64,000 bases of DNA from NCBI GenBank assembly GCA_026645575.1, contig JAPKMW010000013.1:62001-126000 (forward strand), in the 5' to 3' direction. Positions 17,621 to 28,776 of this stretch are shown here, in pieces. The position numbers and the translations under genes were made by a program. This DNA is from Caldilineaceae bacterium (GTDB taxonomy: Bacteria > Chloroflexota > Anaerolineae > Caldilineales > Caldilineaceae). Numbering within the stretch: position 1 is the stretch's first letter; every line of letters starts with the position of its first letter. The notes below the pieces were generated by a model that saw nothing but the letters and a program-made list of their open reading frames with translations, was not told the DNA's origin and did no database searches.

Positions 17621-18763
17621 TTAGATCCCTATGCCCAGATCTGGCGCCTCACCTGTTGCCACCCATTCAAGCAATTGTTGGACGCGTTTTTCGGTGGTGT
17701 GCCAGGCTTTGACCTTGCAGCGGGCATTGGCGGCGATCGCTTGGCCAAAGCTGGGGTCAGCCAGGAGATGCTCAATGTGACCGGCCAACTGCGCCGGCGT
17801 TCTATAGAGCAAAATTTCCTTGCCATCGGCAAACAGGGCCGCATTGCCAGGGCGATCAGGAATTTCCCAGGAAATCACCGGTCGCCCGGCGGCCATGCCC
17901 TCAATCACGCGTCCGCTATACCCTTTGACCAGATGGGGCAAGTTGACCACGGCGATCCCCTGCTGCAATACCCGTTGTTGCCACATGCGAAAACCAGAAC
18001 GGCGAAGCCGGCGCAGGAGCGCGAGATAGAGCGGATAGACCAGTCGCGCCGGATAGTGCGGCTGCTTCACCAGCCAGCGCAGCCCATAGCGATGACCAGG
18101 TAAGCTGTTAAAGCCGAGTTCATAGAGATATTCCACCGGCGGCGATGGGTGACGGGCCAGCAACCCGCGCAGGCGCGGTTCCTCCAGCCAGCGGGCGCGT
18201 TCGCCATAGAGGTTGCCGCCAAAAAAGGCGATGTTTTGCCGGGGGGGCGGCGGCTGATCCGCAATGAGTTTGCTTGGCGCCGAGCAAGGGTTCCAGATCG
18301 TGGGCAACTGAAAGCGGTTTTTAATGGTGACGACATCCTGTTCATCAACCGCCGCCACATGGGTGACAAACTGAAATTGCTCATCAATCCGGGCGCGCCT
18401 TTCGTGCAACCAGGGAAAGGCAGCATACTCGTCCGGGTGGTACTGGATCGATTCGGTGACCAGGCCAACCCGAACCGGGGCCAGATCGACAATCGGGGCC
18501 AAGGAATGGTCAATATGGCAGAAATGGATCAAATCCACCACCCAAACTTGATCAAAGCGCTGGGTGGGGCAAAGTTTGGGCCAGTGGGCCAGCCAGGTCG
18601 CGATGATGGTCACAACCTCGGCGCCGGCGGCCCGCAACGCTTCCTCAATGCCCAAATGTAGATTGTAGGGCCAGCTCCGCGCATGGCGCCAATGGTGATT
18701 TTCGCCTAAGACGAGTAAAATGCGCTGCGCCTTGCTCTTCACTGCTGTAGACTTGCCGATCAT
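17621..18763 (-). CDS. Glycosyltransferase, CgeB/GT1-like
   Basis: 380 aa. N-terminal Rossmann-like half: RILLVLGENHHWRHARSWPY, then LRAAGAEVVTIIATWLAHW and VRVGLVTESIQYHPDEY. The C-terminal donor half has PRQNIAFFGGNLYGER, VVNLPHLVKGYSGRVIEGMAAGRPVISW and LFADGKEILLYRTPAQLAGHI, which is the organisation of CgeB-type (spore maturation/GT family 4-like) transferases. It lies between FkbM and GT10 with a 15-nt gap upstream. The sugar specificity is unknown. Confidence 0.75.
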   Translation of the reverse strand: MIGKSTAVKSKAQRILLVLGENHHWRHARSWPYNLHLGIEEALRAAGAEVVTIIATWLAHWPKLCPTQRFDQVWVVDLIHFCHIDHSLAPIVDLAPVRVGLVTESIQYHPDEYAAFPWLHERRARIDEQFQFVTHVAAVDEQDVVTIKNRFQLPTIWNPCSAPSKLIADQPPPPRQNIAFFGGNLYGERARWLEEPRLRGLLARHPSPPVEYLYELGFNSLPGHRYGLRWLVKQPHYPARLVYPLYLALLRRLRRSGFRMWQQRVLQQGIAVVNLPHLVKGYSGRVIEGMAAGRPVISWEIPDRPGNAALFADGKEILLYRTPAQLAGHIEHLLADPSFGQAIAANARCKVKAWHTTEKRVQQLLEWVATGEAPDLGIGI

Positions 18764-18778
18764 AACCTGCTCTACTTT

Positions 18779-19729
18779 TTAAGCTTTAGGTGGTAGAACT
18801 ACTTTGTATCCTGTGCGCTGACAGAGCTGCTCAATCTGTTTCGTTGCTACCAGATTTTCATACCCATATTCTTTCTCTAGGGCAAGATAGAGACTTTTTT
18901 GCTTAGGCATAATACGATAGAGTCGGTAGCCGAGGGTCTCCAACAATTCATAGACGGCTGCCCCCGTCACGCCAGCCGCGTTTGCGTTCACTTCGGTAAA
19001 TTCCACCAGCAGATCAGGCGCATCAGCGCGCTGGAGGGTCACTTGTGCGCCCTGTAACATGTAAAACTCCCAGCCTTCGATGTCGATCTTCATGAGTGTA
19101 ACCCTACCCACCAAGTCATGTTCGGCGGCAAAGGTATCCCACTTGCAACAACGAATCTTCTCTTGGGCAAACTGTGTGCCCACACAGGGCTGCGCCAGCG
19201 AATTCCAAGCAGCTAATCCCTCTGTAGAGATGGTAAGCATTCGCTCTTCGTCTTGATCGGACAAGGCGACTTGAAAACATGCCACATTCTTCAAGTGGTT
19301 CTGGGTCACATTGTGAACCAGTCGTTCATACGTTGTGGTCGTTGGTTCCAAGGCATAGACTTTGCCGCGGGGGCCAACCATCCCGGCGCCAATCAGCGTA
19401 AATAAACCGATATTCGCTCCCACATCCACAAAAATATCGCCGGCAGCAAGGTAGCGGCAGATAAAGTCACGCTCGTCGACTTCAAAGCGCTGTACAAAAA
19501 TAGTTTTCGACAATTGATCATCACTATAGAGACTTAGCTTTGCTCCAGTTTCGAGCTTATAGGCTAACATGTATTGGGTCGCGGCGCGTAGATCCCACCA
19601 TCTTTCCCGTAGCCCCTTCTGCTCGTTTAGCCAGCGGTAAAATCGGCGAAACACTGTACCATCTCTTGTATACACCAATAGCTTCGATGGTTTATCGCGC
19701 CAGAGCGCCTGACTTTGTCCGGTATTCAT
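18779..19729 (-). CDS. FkbM family methyltransferase
   Basis: 316 aa from ATG 19729, chosen because AGGAGAG precedes it by about 3 nt; the frame is open for 115 more codons but overlaps the Wzt gene. The SAM-binding motif I is FVDVGANIGLFTLIGAGMVG, followed by VYALEPTTTTYERLVHNV, and the motif near VTLMKIDIEGWEFYMLQGA is characteristic of FkbM. It most likely O-methylates a sugar of the polymer, which in ABC-exported glycans can serve as a chain-terminating cap recognised by the Wzt C-terminal domain. Confidence 0.9.
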   Translation of the reverse strand: MNTGQSQALWRDKPSKLLVYTRDGTVFRRFYRWLNEQKGLRERWWDLRAATQYMLAYKLETGAKLSLYSDDQLSKTIFVQRFEVDERDFICRYLAAGDIFVDVGANIGLFTLIGAGMVGPRGKVYALEPTTTTYERLVHNVTQNHLKNVACFQVALSDQDEERMLTISTEGLAAWNSLAQPCVGTQFAQEKIRCCKWDTFAAEHDLVGRVTLMKIDIEGWEFYMLQGAQVTLQRADAPDLLVEFTEVNANAAGVTGAAVYELLETLGYRLYRIMPKQKSLYLALEKEYGYENLVATKQIEQLCQRTGYKVVLPPKA

Positions 19730-19739
19730 TGCTCTCTCC

Positions 19740-21077
19740 TTACACGCCCATAGAACGCGGATTTTCCAGATGCAGCGGATTTCCGCTGATTTTATCCGCT
19801 TTGATCGGCCCAATCGGCTCAATCCGCGTTCGATCTTCCGCAAAGGTATAATCGAGCGTGATGAAACCTCGATATTGGCTGGGATAGGGTAAAATTCCAT
19901 TGTCGGATATTGGCGCTGGCTCCACCGTAAATTTCGCCAACTCCAAAAGATTGGCGTCAACAAGCGTCGATTGCAGATACAGCCCAACCTGATACTCCCC
20001 CTCCACCAGCGGCAACCGTTTGACACAAACCGATAGTGAGCAATAGCCAGCGGCATCGAAGGGGTGGTAGCCATCCACCTGACGTAGATCCAAGATCGCC
20101 ACCCGCACGCCCGTGATTGAAGAGATGATCACGGCGATTTCGCGAAAGGAAGTGAGGGTGGTCGAGTGAAAGGTCAACTGAATCTGCATACCAGCGCCGC
20201 TAACCGCCCGCGCCGGTGTGATTGCCAACTGTTGAATGCTCAAATCAGGGCTGATGTGATATGGATTGGCCGCCGATATGGGAACACATTCCTGCGTCGG
20301 ATGCAGATACGCCTGCACCTCTTTTTCCGCCGGCCCGATACTGTGGAGTTGCCCGCCTTGCAGATGAATCACCGTGGTGCAAAGGGTGCGAATGGCTTCC
20401 ATGTTGTGGCTGACAAAGATCACCGTGCGCTGCTCCTGCTCGGCAAAACTTTGCATCTTGCCCAAACATTTCTTTTGAAACTGCACATCGCCCACGGCCA
20501 GCACTTCATCCACCAGCAGAAGCTCCGGCTCCAAATGGGCCGCCACGGCAAAGGCCAGTCGCACATACATGCCCGATGAGTAATGCTTCACCGGCATATC
20601 CAAAAACCTTTCCACCTCGGCAAAGGCGACAATTTCATCAAATTTGCGCCGGATCTCGCCGCGGCTCATACCCAGAATGGCGCCATTCAGGTAAATATTC
20701 TCCCGCCCAGTCAACTCCGGGTGAAAGCCAGTACCCACCTCCAACAGACAAGCCACGCGCCCACGAATGGCGATCCGTCCATGCGTCGGTTCACTGATCC
20801 GGCTCAGAATCTTGAGCAGCGTCGATTTACCCGCGCCATTGTGGCCAATGATGCCAACGCGTTCACCGGGCTTTACGTCGAACGATAGGTTGTTGAGCGC
20901 CCAAAATTCTTCATAGCGCATGGATGCGCTACTATTACCGCGTCCGCGCAGCCGCTCACCGATCCCCTTGACCCCATTGCCCAAAACATCGCGCAAGGCC
21001 GTGTACCGTTCCCGGCGCTGATGACCGATCCGGTAGGATTTACTCAGCTTTTCAACTTGGATTACGTACTCAGTCAT
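19740..21077 (-). CDS. wzt: Polysaccharide ABC exporter ATP-binding subunit with C-terminal carbohydrate-binding domain (Wzt)
   Basis: 445 aa from ATG 21077 (YVIQVEKLSKSYRIGHQ). NBD: Walker A GIIGHNGAGKSTLLKILSRI, signature HYSSGMYVRLAFAVAAH, Walker B LLLVDEVLAVGD, H-loop FVSHNMEAI. After residue ~250 a beta-rich Wzt_C-like domain (VSGAGMQIQLTFHSTTL, ... EGEYQVGLYLQST) should bind the modified end of the glycan before export. Pairs with the permease at 21146. 10 nt separate it from the FkbM gene, which is consistent with terminus-modification control of export. Confidence 0.93.
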   Translation of the reverse strand: MTEYVIQVEKLSKSYRIGHQRRERYTALRDVLGNGVKGIGERLRGRGNSSASMRYEEFWALNNLSFDVKPGERVGIIGHNGAGKSTLLKILSRISEPTHGRIAIRGRVACLLEVGTGFHPELTGRENIYLNGAILGMSRGEIRRKFDEIVAFAEVERFLDMPVKHYSSGMYVRLAFAVAAHLEPELLLVDEVLAVGDVQFQKKCLGKMQSFAEQEQRTVIFVSHNMEAIRTLCTTVIHLQGGQLHSIGPAEKEVQAYLHPTQECVPISAANPYHISPDLSIQQLAITPARAVSGAGMQIQLTFHSTTLTSFREIAVIISSITGVRVAILDLRQVDGYHPFDAAGYCSLSVCVKRLPLVEGEYQVGLYLQSTLVDANLLELAKFTVEPAPISDNGILPYPSQYRGFITLDYTFAEDRTRIEPIGPIKADKISGNPLHLENPRSMGV

Positions 21078-21103
21078 GACTTTTCTGTTCACTATTCGAC
21101 TTA

Positions 21104-21134
21104 CAAACCGGGTTTCTGGCAGAAACCCGGTTTG
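21104..21134. repeat. 14-bp perfect hairpin between wzm and wzt
   Basis: CAAACCGGGTTTCT and its perfect complement enclose a 3-nt loop (GGC) in the 68-nt gap. There is no U-run, so it is more likely an mRNA-processing or stability element than an intrinsic terminator. Confidence 0.75.
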
Positions 21135-21145
21135 TGACAATACCC

Positions 21146-23093
<1,948 letters not shown>

Positions 23094-23735
23094 TTATCTT
23101 CCTTGCCAAAGTACAGAGAAGGTGCGCAGCAAAATGAGTAGATCCAGCCGCCAGGATTGCTGCGCAATATAGTCCAGGTCATACGTCAATTTAATGCCCG
23201 CATCGGCCACACTGTCACCATAGCCATAGTTAACCTGCGCCCAGCCCGTCAACCCTGGTTTGACGGTGTGGCGCAAGTGATACCCTTCAAGCTGGGGCGC
23301 CAGAATCTCAACAAATTCCGGGCGCTCTGGACGTGGACCAATCAGGCTCATATCGCCTTTGAGCAGATTCCAACATTGGGGCAGTTCATCCAGATGACTT
23401 TTCCGCAAAAGATGACCGACCGGGGTGATGCGTGGATCATTCTGTGCCGTCCAAACCACACCGTTGCGTTCGGCGCCGACGATCATGGAGCGGAATTTCA
23501 CAATGGTGAAGCGCCGACCATGCAGGCCGACGCGCTGTTGCCAGTAAAACAGGGGGCCGGGCGCAAAGCACACATTCGCCAACCAGACCAGCGGCGCGAC
23601 AAGCAACAAGAGCAAGCAACCGACGACGCCTGCCAATAAATCAGCAATGCGTTGTAGATAACTATAGACCGCACACGGCGGTGCGCATGGCAAACGCTTC
23701 CATGCCCCAGACAAGGATTGTGAACTTTGTTGCAT
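23094..23735 (-). CDS. Initiating sugar-phosphate transferase (monotopic PGT, WcaJ/PglC catalytic type)
   Basis: 213 aa. One N-terminal hydrophobic helix (IADLLAGVVGCLLLLLVAPL) is followed by the bacterial sugar transferase domain: PLFYWQQRVGLHGRRFTIVK, FRSM, then LRKSHLDELPQCWNLLKGDM, SLIGPRPERPEF, VKPGLTGWAQVNYGYGDS. The DELPQ-x-WN and GPRP motifs mark transfer of a sugar phosphate onto undecaprenyl phosphate, the first committed step. The four-helix N-terminal part of long WcaJ/WbaP proteins is absent. It is the first gene of the operon, about 174 nt downstream of the predicted transcription start. Confidence 0.92.
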   Translation of the reverse strand: MQQSSQSLSGAWKRLPCAPPCAVYSYLQRIADLLAGVVGCLLLLLVAPLVWLANVCFAPGPLFYWQQRVGLHGRRFTIVKFRSMIVGAERNGVVWTAQNDPRITPVGHLLRKSHLDELPQCWNLLKGDMSLIGPRPERPEFVEILAPQLEGYHLRHTVKPGLTGWAQVNYGYGDSVADAGIKLTYDLDYIAQQSWRLDLLILLRTFSVLWQGR

Positions 23736-23915
23736 AGGTGAAACAAACTGTTCCTTACGCGACTATCATTGAACCAACCAGGGAACCAAGCATCTATCGT
23801 TCATCAAAGAGGGGTAATCGCAGTGTAGATGAGGCTAAATCGCTACAATTAAGATAGTTAAGCTGTTATGACTATACCGTTTTTTTATTTACAAAATAGC
23901 ACTGTTACTTTATAG

Positions 23916-23944
23916 AGTATAAGTAGTACCCCTGTGGGTGTCAA
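23916..23944 (-). promoter_or_regulatory. Sigma-70-type promoter of the exopolysaccharide operon
   Basis: On the minus strand: -35 TTGACA (consensus) at 23944-23939, a 17-nt spacer, -10 TATACT at 23921-23916. The start is expected near 23909, giving a leader of about 174 nt to the ATG at 23735. The -35 box lies inside an ACCCCT/AGGGGT inverted repeat, a possible operator. Confidence 0.8.
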
Positions 23945-23965
23945 GGGGTGCGCCGGGCAAAAAGA

Positions 23966-23998
23966 GTGACGAAAGTGTGACGAAAGTGTGACGAAACG
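23966..23998. promoter_or_regulatory. Three 11-bp direct repeats upstream of the -35 box
   Basis: GTGACGAAAGT occurs at 23966 and 23977, and as GTGACGAAACG at 23988, with exact 11-bp spacing (about one helical turn). The block occupies roughly -57 to -89 relative to the predicted start, a usual place for activator binding. It is inferred to be a binding site for a cooperative regulator; the regulator is unknown. Confidence 0.65.
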
Positions 23999-24240
23999 GT
24001 GCAACATGGCCATAGTTGCGATGGGCGCGTTGGCGGAAACGGCAAAGAGAAATCCGCCTTTGGGATGAACGTTATCTGTAAAGTTTACGAGGATTTATAA
24101 AAAAGACGGGCCGAAGGTTATCGGAGTTGATAGGAGGTTGATCGATACGATTGAACGGTTACAACTACAACGCGTGAATTTTTACTGGCGTGCCTGTGGT
24201 ACTACCCTCAGTAACGACCTAAAAATATCTTCCGCGCTAC

Positions 24241-24286
24241 GCGAGTCCATGACTCGTCCCTTTGTCTGTGCGAGTCATGGACTCGC
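24241..24286. repeat. 16-bp perfect hairpin (GTCCATGAC core)
   Basis: GCGAGTCCATGACTCG and its perfect complement (24271-24286) around a 14-nt loop, 40 nt past the end of the AIM24 gene. The core AGTCCATGAC relates it to the hairpins at 17549 and 50716. A T-rich loop lies between the arms. Confidence 0.75.
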
Positions 24287-24326
24287 ACAGAACGGTGTAT
24301 CAACTTATAGGTTTACAAACCCTACA

Positions 24327-25070
24327 CTAGCGACCACCCAACAACTGACCCAAATCGATATTCAACCCGCCGCTGGCGCCGTCACCACCGACTTGGGGCA
24401 TGTATTGACCGATCTTCTGGGCCAACTTGCCCATCGGCATGGTTTGTAGCCACACACGACCAGGCCCGCGTAGGGTGGCCAGGAACAGCCCTTCACCGCC
24501 CAAGAGGATATTGCGGAAGCCGCGCACAATTTCGACATCAAAATCGACGGTTGGCTCGAACATAGCGACATGGCCGGTATCGACGCGCAGCCGTTCACCG
24601 GGGGCCAGGCTCTTTTCCACGATTTCGCCGTCGAAGTTGACAAAGGCATGGCCGGGACCGGTCAGCTTTTGCAGGATAAAGCCTTCGCCGCCAAAGAGGC
24701 CGGCGCCCAAGCGCTTGCGGAAGTGGAGATCGAGATCAACGCTCTTTTCGGCGCACATGAAGGAATCTTTCTGCACGATCATCTGTTGACCATTCGCCAG
24801 ATTCAGATCAACAATCTTGCCCGGAAACTCGGCGGAAAAGGCCACTTCGCCCGCGCTGCGATTGACAAAGTAATCGACAATAAAGAGCGATTCGCCCGAC
24901 AGCGCCCGCTTAAACATGCGCCCCAACCCGCCGCCGGTGTTGGTCTCCATTTCGATTTCGTCGGTCATCCAGCTCATGCCGCCGGAGGATGAGTAGATGC
25001 GCTCACCAGGGGTGAGGTTAATCAACAAAACCGGTAACAGGGTGCCTTCAATGCGATAATTTAGTGCCAC
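24327..25070 (-). CDS. AIM24 / TIGR00266 family protein
   Basis: 247 aa with a GTG start supported by a near-perfect AAGGAGG 6 nt upstream. The repeated beta-helix-like motifs of the AIM24 family are clear: [101 protein letters not shown]. The C-terminus has a Gly-rich tail ([10 protein letters not shown]). Molecular function in bacteria is unknown. It is the last gene of the minus-strand ABC/PHP group; the 200-nt gap upstream holds a hairpin repeat. Confidence 0.9.
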   Translation of the reverse strand: MALNYRIEGTLLPVLLINLTPGERIYSSSGGMSWMTDEIEMETNTGGGLGRMFKRALSGESLFIVDYFVNRSAGEVAFSAEFPGKIVDLNLANGQQMIVQKDSFMCAEKSVDLDLHFRKRLGAGLFGGEGFILQKLTGPGHAFVNFDGEIVEKSLAPGERLRVDTGHVAMFEPTVDFDVEIVRGFRNILLGGEGLFLATLRGPGRVWLQTMPMGKLAQKIGQYMPQVGGDGASGGLNIDLGQLLGGR

Positions 25071-25219
25071 AGACGCCTCCTTATGTATATTTACCCACTA
25101 CCCATCACTTGAGCAGGTTGTGAACCTTCAGCAACGCACCGGGAGTTGTGAAGCGTGCGTTTTGCTGGTTATTACGCAAGGCGCAGTAAATAGTTTCATC
25201 GCCGCTCAGCGAGGGAATT

Positions 25220-25274
25220 GTAGTAAAGACGTTAGTCTTTCGGTGGACAGGACAAAGACTGAAGTCTTTACTAC
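25220..25274. repeat. Inverted repeat that supplies the stop of the PHP gene
   Basis: GTAGTAAAGAC (25220-25230) pairs with GTCTTTACTAC (25264-25274), and the inner AGTCTTT pairs with AAAGACT. The TAG stop of the PHP-domain gene (25271-25273) lies within the outer arm, so the repeat forms the gene's 3' end. Confidence 0.75.
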
Positions 25275-26656
25275 TGGAGGTTGTCGGCAAAAAAGATCGG
25301 GTTGGTCACAGCCAGCATAGCGCCGTCAGCGCCGCGCAATTCAATGGCGCACCAGCGTGGACCATAGCATGGCAACGTCCAACTGGCTTCGCCGCTGTCG
25401 CCAACCATTCGCCGTTCCTGCACAGCGCCATTGACGATCAGGCGCAGCGTGGCGCCGGCGGGTGCGCTACCCCATTGCGTTGTCACCGTGATCGTATCGC
25501 CTTGTGCAGTCAAGGTATCACCCATCATCACGGTGACGCCTGCGCCATTTTGCGCCCGCAGGGTCAACGTCGGTCCTCTGCTGAGATAGAGATGACCTTG
25601 GGCCAGCGCTCGCAAAATGCCCTTGGTTGACAATTCCTCGGCATAGACCACATTGTTGCCGACGCCGCCAAGATAGCCTTTGGGGCCGTGGGCGTCGCTA
25701 CCAGCCGTGGCGACCAATTTGTGACCTTCATTGAGCCAGCGGTAGTAGATCGCGATCCCGTCTTCATTCTGGTTATATTCCAGCGGATGGCCGCCAAACC
25801 AGGGGCCGTTCCAAATCTCCACAAGACGCGCCGTTCCCGGCATCATGCCCGTGTAGAGCCAGCGACAGCCGGTACAATAAGGATCGCCGATGGCATAGGG
25901 GTGGGCAATGATATAAAGTTGATCCTGGGCATAGAGTTGCTCGGCGATGGCAGCCATGCCGACGCCTTCCTTGTCCACCCGCCAATCCAGCCAATCATAA
26001 GCGCCTAGGCAGACGGCGTGTCCCCAAAAGGTGGTCAATTCCTGACCGCCCATCGTCAGCAGGCCGTCGCCGGTCAAGGCCGCCATTTCGGGCAGGGGGC
26101 TGACGGTATTGTGATCGGTGAGGGCGATAAAGTCAAAGCCTAACCGGCGCGCCTCGGCCACTAGATCTTGCGTGGTCCAACTAGCGTCGGAATGGAGGGT
26201 GTGACAGTGGAGATCGCCGCGATACCAGCCAGGGCTGGGGTTGAGGACACGGGAAAAGTCCGGGACAGGACGGGGCGCCGCTGCCGCCGCCACCGTTGCA
26301 TCCGTCTCAGCCGTCACCTCTAGTGTGTACCGAACCGGCGTGTCCGGCAATACCATGTGCGTATCAACCTGCACCGTCCATTCACCCGGCGGCAGCGCGC
26401 CAATCAAGTAGCCGCGCGTGGCGGTGGTTGGCGTCAATTCGACCACATGGGTGTCCCCGCCGCGATGACCGGCGCCCCGAAAGCCATTGGGGTCAAAAAG
26501 AGTCAAGGTTAATAAGTTCGTGATGCCACCGGCTACGCGTGGGGAATAGTGCAACCGAATGGTCAAGCGGCTGCAAGCGGCCGGTATAACAAAGGGGTGG
26601 GGGATATGGCGTTTGCTATCGCCGGAACTCAAGGTGGCGCTAAAGTGCGCTTGCAT
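25271..26656 (-). CDS. PHP-domain metallohydrolase (CehA/McbA-like)
   Basis: 461 aa. An N-terminal beta-sandwich (residues ~1-130) precedes a PHP phosphoesterase domain: metal ligands in GDLHCHTLHSDASW, FIALTDHNTVS, LYIIAHPYAIGD and TAGSDAHGPKGYLG, the set expected for a di- or trinuclear metal site. A C-terminal beta-rich domain follows (GDTITVTTQWGSAPAGATLR). CehA/McbA-family members hydrolyse esters and phosphoesters. It follows the ABC importer genes with a 45-nt gap, so it may process the imported compound. No signal peptide is apparent. Confidence 0.85.
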   Translation of the reverse strand: MQAHFSATLSSGDSKRHIPHPFVIPAACSRLTIRLHYSPRVAGGITNLLTLTLFDPNGFRGAGHRGGDTHVVELTPTTATRGYLIGALPPGEWTVQVDTHMVLPDTPVRYTLEVTAETDATVAAAAAPRPVPDFSRVLNPSPGWYRGDLHCHTLHSDASWTTQDLVAEARRLGFDFIALTDHNTVSPLPEMAALTGDGLLTMGGQELTTFWGHAVCLGAYDWLDWRVDKEGVGMAAIAEQLYAQDQLYIIAHPYAIGDPYCTGCRWLYTGMMPGTARLVEIWNGPWFGGHPLEYNQNEDGIAIYYRWLNEGHKLVATAGSDAHGPKGYLGGVGNNVVYAEELSTKGILRALAQGHLYLSRGPTLTLRAQNGAGVTVMMGDTLTAQGDTITVTTQWGSAPAGATLRLIVNGAVQERRMVGDSGEASWTLPCYGPRWCAIELRGADGAMLAVTNPIFFADNLQ

Positions 26657-26701
26657 AACATCAGCCTTTCATTGGCAAGAGGTGGAATTTCCGTTGGTTC
26701 T

Positions 26702-27784
26702 TTATAGAGGCGCGGCGCGCACCACCTCAACCGGTGCGCTCTCCCCTTGATAGATCAGATAGCGCAGCGGGTATAGCCCAATCGCTTCGTTCTCCGTCAC
26801 CGTCAGCGCCTTGGGTGCATAGGTTTTCAATGGTTCGGCAATGCCCGGCAGACTCACCAAGAGTTTGCGATAATGGCCCATGTCCATCGTCTGTTCGACT
26901 ACACCGCGCCAGATCTGGTCATCTCGTTCCCCCGCCGCCGTCGACAGGAGGGTGAAATCTTCGGGACGGATCGCCAACGTGAGGCTCTGGCGCCCCGTGA
27001 TCGCGTCCGGCAGCGGCAATGATTGCGCGCCAACCGTGAGCGCACCGTTGCTAATTGTGGCGCTCATCAAATTCATGGCGCCAATAAAATCCGCCGCAAA
27101 GAGGGTGCGCGGGTTGGCGTAGATATTGCTGGGGCCATCCAGTTGTTCAATGTGACCGGCATTCATCAAAGCGATGCGGTCGGCCAGGCTGAGCGCCTCT
27201 TCTTGATCATGGGTGACAAAGATGGCAGTAATTTTCAGCTTGCGCTGAATACGCCGCAACTCTTCACGCAGCCGCACGCGCAGCAGGGCATCAAGGCTGC
27301 TAAAGGGTTCATCGAGTAGGAGAATCTTGGGTTCCAACACTAGGGCGCGCGCCAACGCTACCCGCTGCTGTTGCCCGCCGGAAAGCTGGCGCGGATAACG
27401 CTTTTCATAGCCGGCCAACCCCACTAGTTCCAGCCCCTCGGTCACCTTGCGTTGAATCTCTTGACTGGGCATCCGGCGCAAATTCAGGCCAAAGGCGATA
27501 TTCTCGTAGACGGTCATATGGGGCCAGAGCGTATATTGTTGGAAGACCATCGCCGTGGGTCGTCGGTTGGCGCCGGTGCCAACTATCGATTGGTTGTCAA
27601 TGCGAATATCGCCCGCCGTCGGCTCTTCAAAGCCGGCAATCATGCGCAACGCCGTCGTCTTGCCGCAGCCCGATGGCCCCAGCAAACAGACAAACTCACC
27701 GTCTGCCACCTCCAGGTTCACGCCATCCACAGCCCGCACTTTGCCGAAATGTTTTGATAGATTTACCAGTGATAAGGTTGCCAT
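26702..27784 (-). CDS. ABC importer ATP-binding subunit (PotA/FbpC/UgpC type)
   Basis: 360 aa. Walker [22 protein letters not shown]-loop [20 protein letters not shown], signature [16 protein letters not shown], Walker [14 protein letters not shown]-loop [13 protein letters not shown]. The C-terminal TOBE-like regulatory domain starts at about residue 240 ([20 protein letters not shown]). It energises import with the two permeases upstream. It starts just past the octamer array at 27790-27880. Confidence 0.95.
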   Translation of the reverse strand: MATLSLVNLSKHFGKVRAVDGVNLEVADGEFVCLLGPSGCGKTTALRMIAGFEEPTAGDIRIDNQSIVGTGANRRPTAMVFQQYTLWPHMTVYENIAFGLNLRRMPSQEIQRKVTEGLELVGLAGYEKRYPRQLSGGQQQRVALARALVLEPKILLLDEPFSSLDALLRVRLREELRRIQRKLKITAIFVTHDQEEALSLADRIALMNAGHIEQLDGPSNIYANPRTLFAADFIGAMNLMSATISNGALTVGAQSLPLPDAITGRQSLTLAIRPEDFTLLSTAAGERDDQIWRGVVEQTMDMGHYRKLLVSLPGIAEPLKTYAPKALTVTENEAIGLYPLRYLIYQGESAPVEVVRAAPL

Positions 27785-27789
27785 AGTAT

Positions 27790-27880
27790 TGTAAGAGATT
27801 GAGAGAGTAGGAGATTGAGAGAGTAAGAGATTGAGAGATTCAGTGTGCTGAATCTCTCAATCTCTTACTCTCCTAATCTC
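27790..27880. repeat. Octamer array with a 25-bp perfect hairpin in ABC operon
   Basis: Six 8-nt units (AGAGATTG, AGAGAGTA, GGAGATTG, AGAGAGTA, AGAGATTG, AGAGATTC) lead into a perfect 25-bp stem (27819-27843 with 27848-27872) closed by TGTG. On the coding strand the array begins 2 nt after the permease TAA (27883-27885). It fills the whole gap between permease and ATPase genes. Confidence 0.88.
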
Positions 27881-27882
27881 TA

Positions 27883-28764
27883 TTAAACACCAAACCCCGC
27901 CGCCAACGTCCCCCCACGCAGTACCCGTTGGGCAAAGACCAGTAAGATCAAGGACGGAATCCAGAGAACGACTGAGAGAATGGCGCCATATTGGACGACG
28001 ACCTGATTGTTAATCAGAATGATCATTACCACCGGCAACGTGCGCACATTGGGAACGCCGATGAGCAGGGCGCCCTGCGTCTCATAAAAGGCGCCCACAA
28101 AGGTGAGCAGGAGCGCCGCACTGAGCGCCGGCAGAACCAGCGGCAAGGTGATCTGGAGAAAGACCCGAATTGGTGAGGCGCCTACGTCGAGCGCGGCTTC
28201 TTCCAACGCCCGATTCACCCCTTGAAAAGCGGCAGTGGGAATCCAGATCATAAAGAGCAGCGTGTTGATCAACTGGATCAAGACCACGCCGGCCACCGTC
28301 CCGACCAACTGCAGCCGGAAAAAGATGACCGCAATGGTGACATAAAGACCAAAGCGAGGAAAGGCATTGGTGGCAAGAAAGGAGAGCAGCAACGGTGTAC
28401 GTCCGGGGAAATCCATCCGGGCAAAGGCATAGGCCGCCGGCAGACAGATAACTGCCGAAAGCCCTGTCACCATGAGCGAAACATAGAGACTGGTGGTAAA
28501 GCCGGCGGCAATGTCGGCGCGAGCAAAGGTGTCGTACCAAAAGCGCAGCCCCCATTCCGTCGGCAAGAGCGCCGGGTAGCGCCAGCGTTGGGTAAAGGCC
28601 CAGAGAAAGACATTGAACATCGGCCCCAAGATCACCAACGCCAGCAGGATCGCCATGCTGACGCCATACCAATCCTGGCGAAACATATAGCCAAAGCTGC
28701 GCCGGGTATTGCGCCAAAATTCACCCCACGGGCCGGGGTCGCGATCAAAAGTTGAATGGGTCAT
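27883..28764 (-). CDS. ABC importer permease (PotC/UgpE-like)
   Basis: 293 aa with six membrane segments. The EAA loop that contacts the ATPase is ALEEAALDVGASPIRVFLQ, then ITLPLVLPALSAALL. The first cytoplasmic stretch (RSFGYMFRQDWYGVSM) precedes helix 1. It pairs with the permease at 28840. The gene preceding it ends 75 nt upstream, and that gap is made of heptamer repeats. Confidence 0.93.
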   Translation of the reverse strand: MTHSTFDRDPGPWGEFWRNTRRSFGYMFRQDWYGVSMAILLALVILGPMFNVFLWAFTQRWRYPALLPTEWGLRFWYDTFARADIAAGFTTSLYVSLMVTGLSAVICLPAAYAFARMDFPGRTPLLLSFLATNAFPRFGLYVTIAVIFFRLQLVGTVAGVVLIQLINTLLFMIWIPTAAFQGVNRALEEAALDVGASPIRVFLQITLPLVLPALSAALLLTFVGAFYETQGALLIGVPNVRTLPVVMIILINNQVVVQYGAILSVVLWIPSLILLVFAQRVLRGGTLAAGFGV

Positions 28765-28776
28765 AGCTGTTACGTA

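Larger units (their letters stand above)
23736..24326. other. 591-bp non-coding control region of the exopolysaccharide operon
   Basis: No convincing frame on either strand. It contains the minus-strand promoter 23916-23944, a short inverted repeat ACCCCT...AGGGGT (23928-23949) overlapping the -35 box, three direct 11-bp repeats (23966-23998) and a 16-bp hairpin (24241-24286). Confidence 0.75.
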
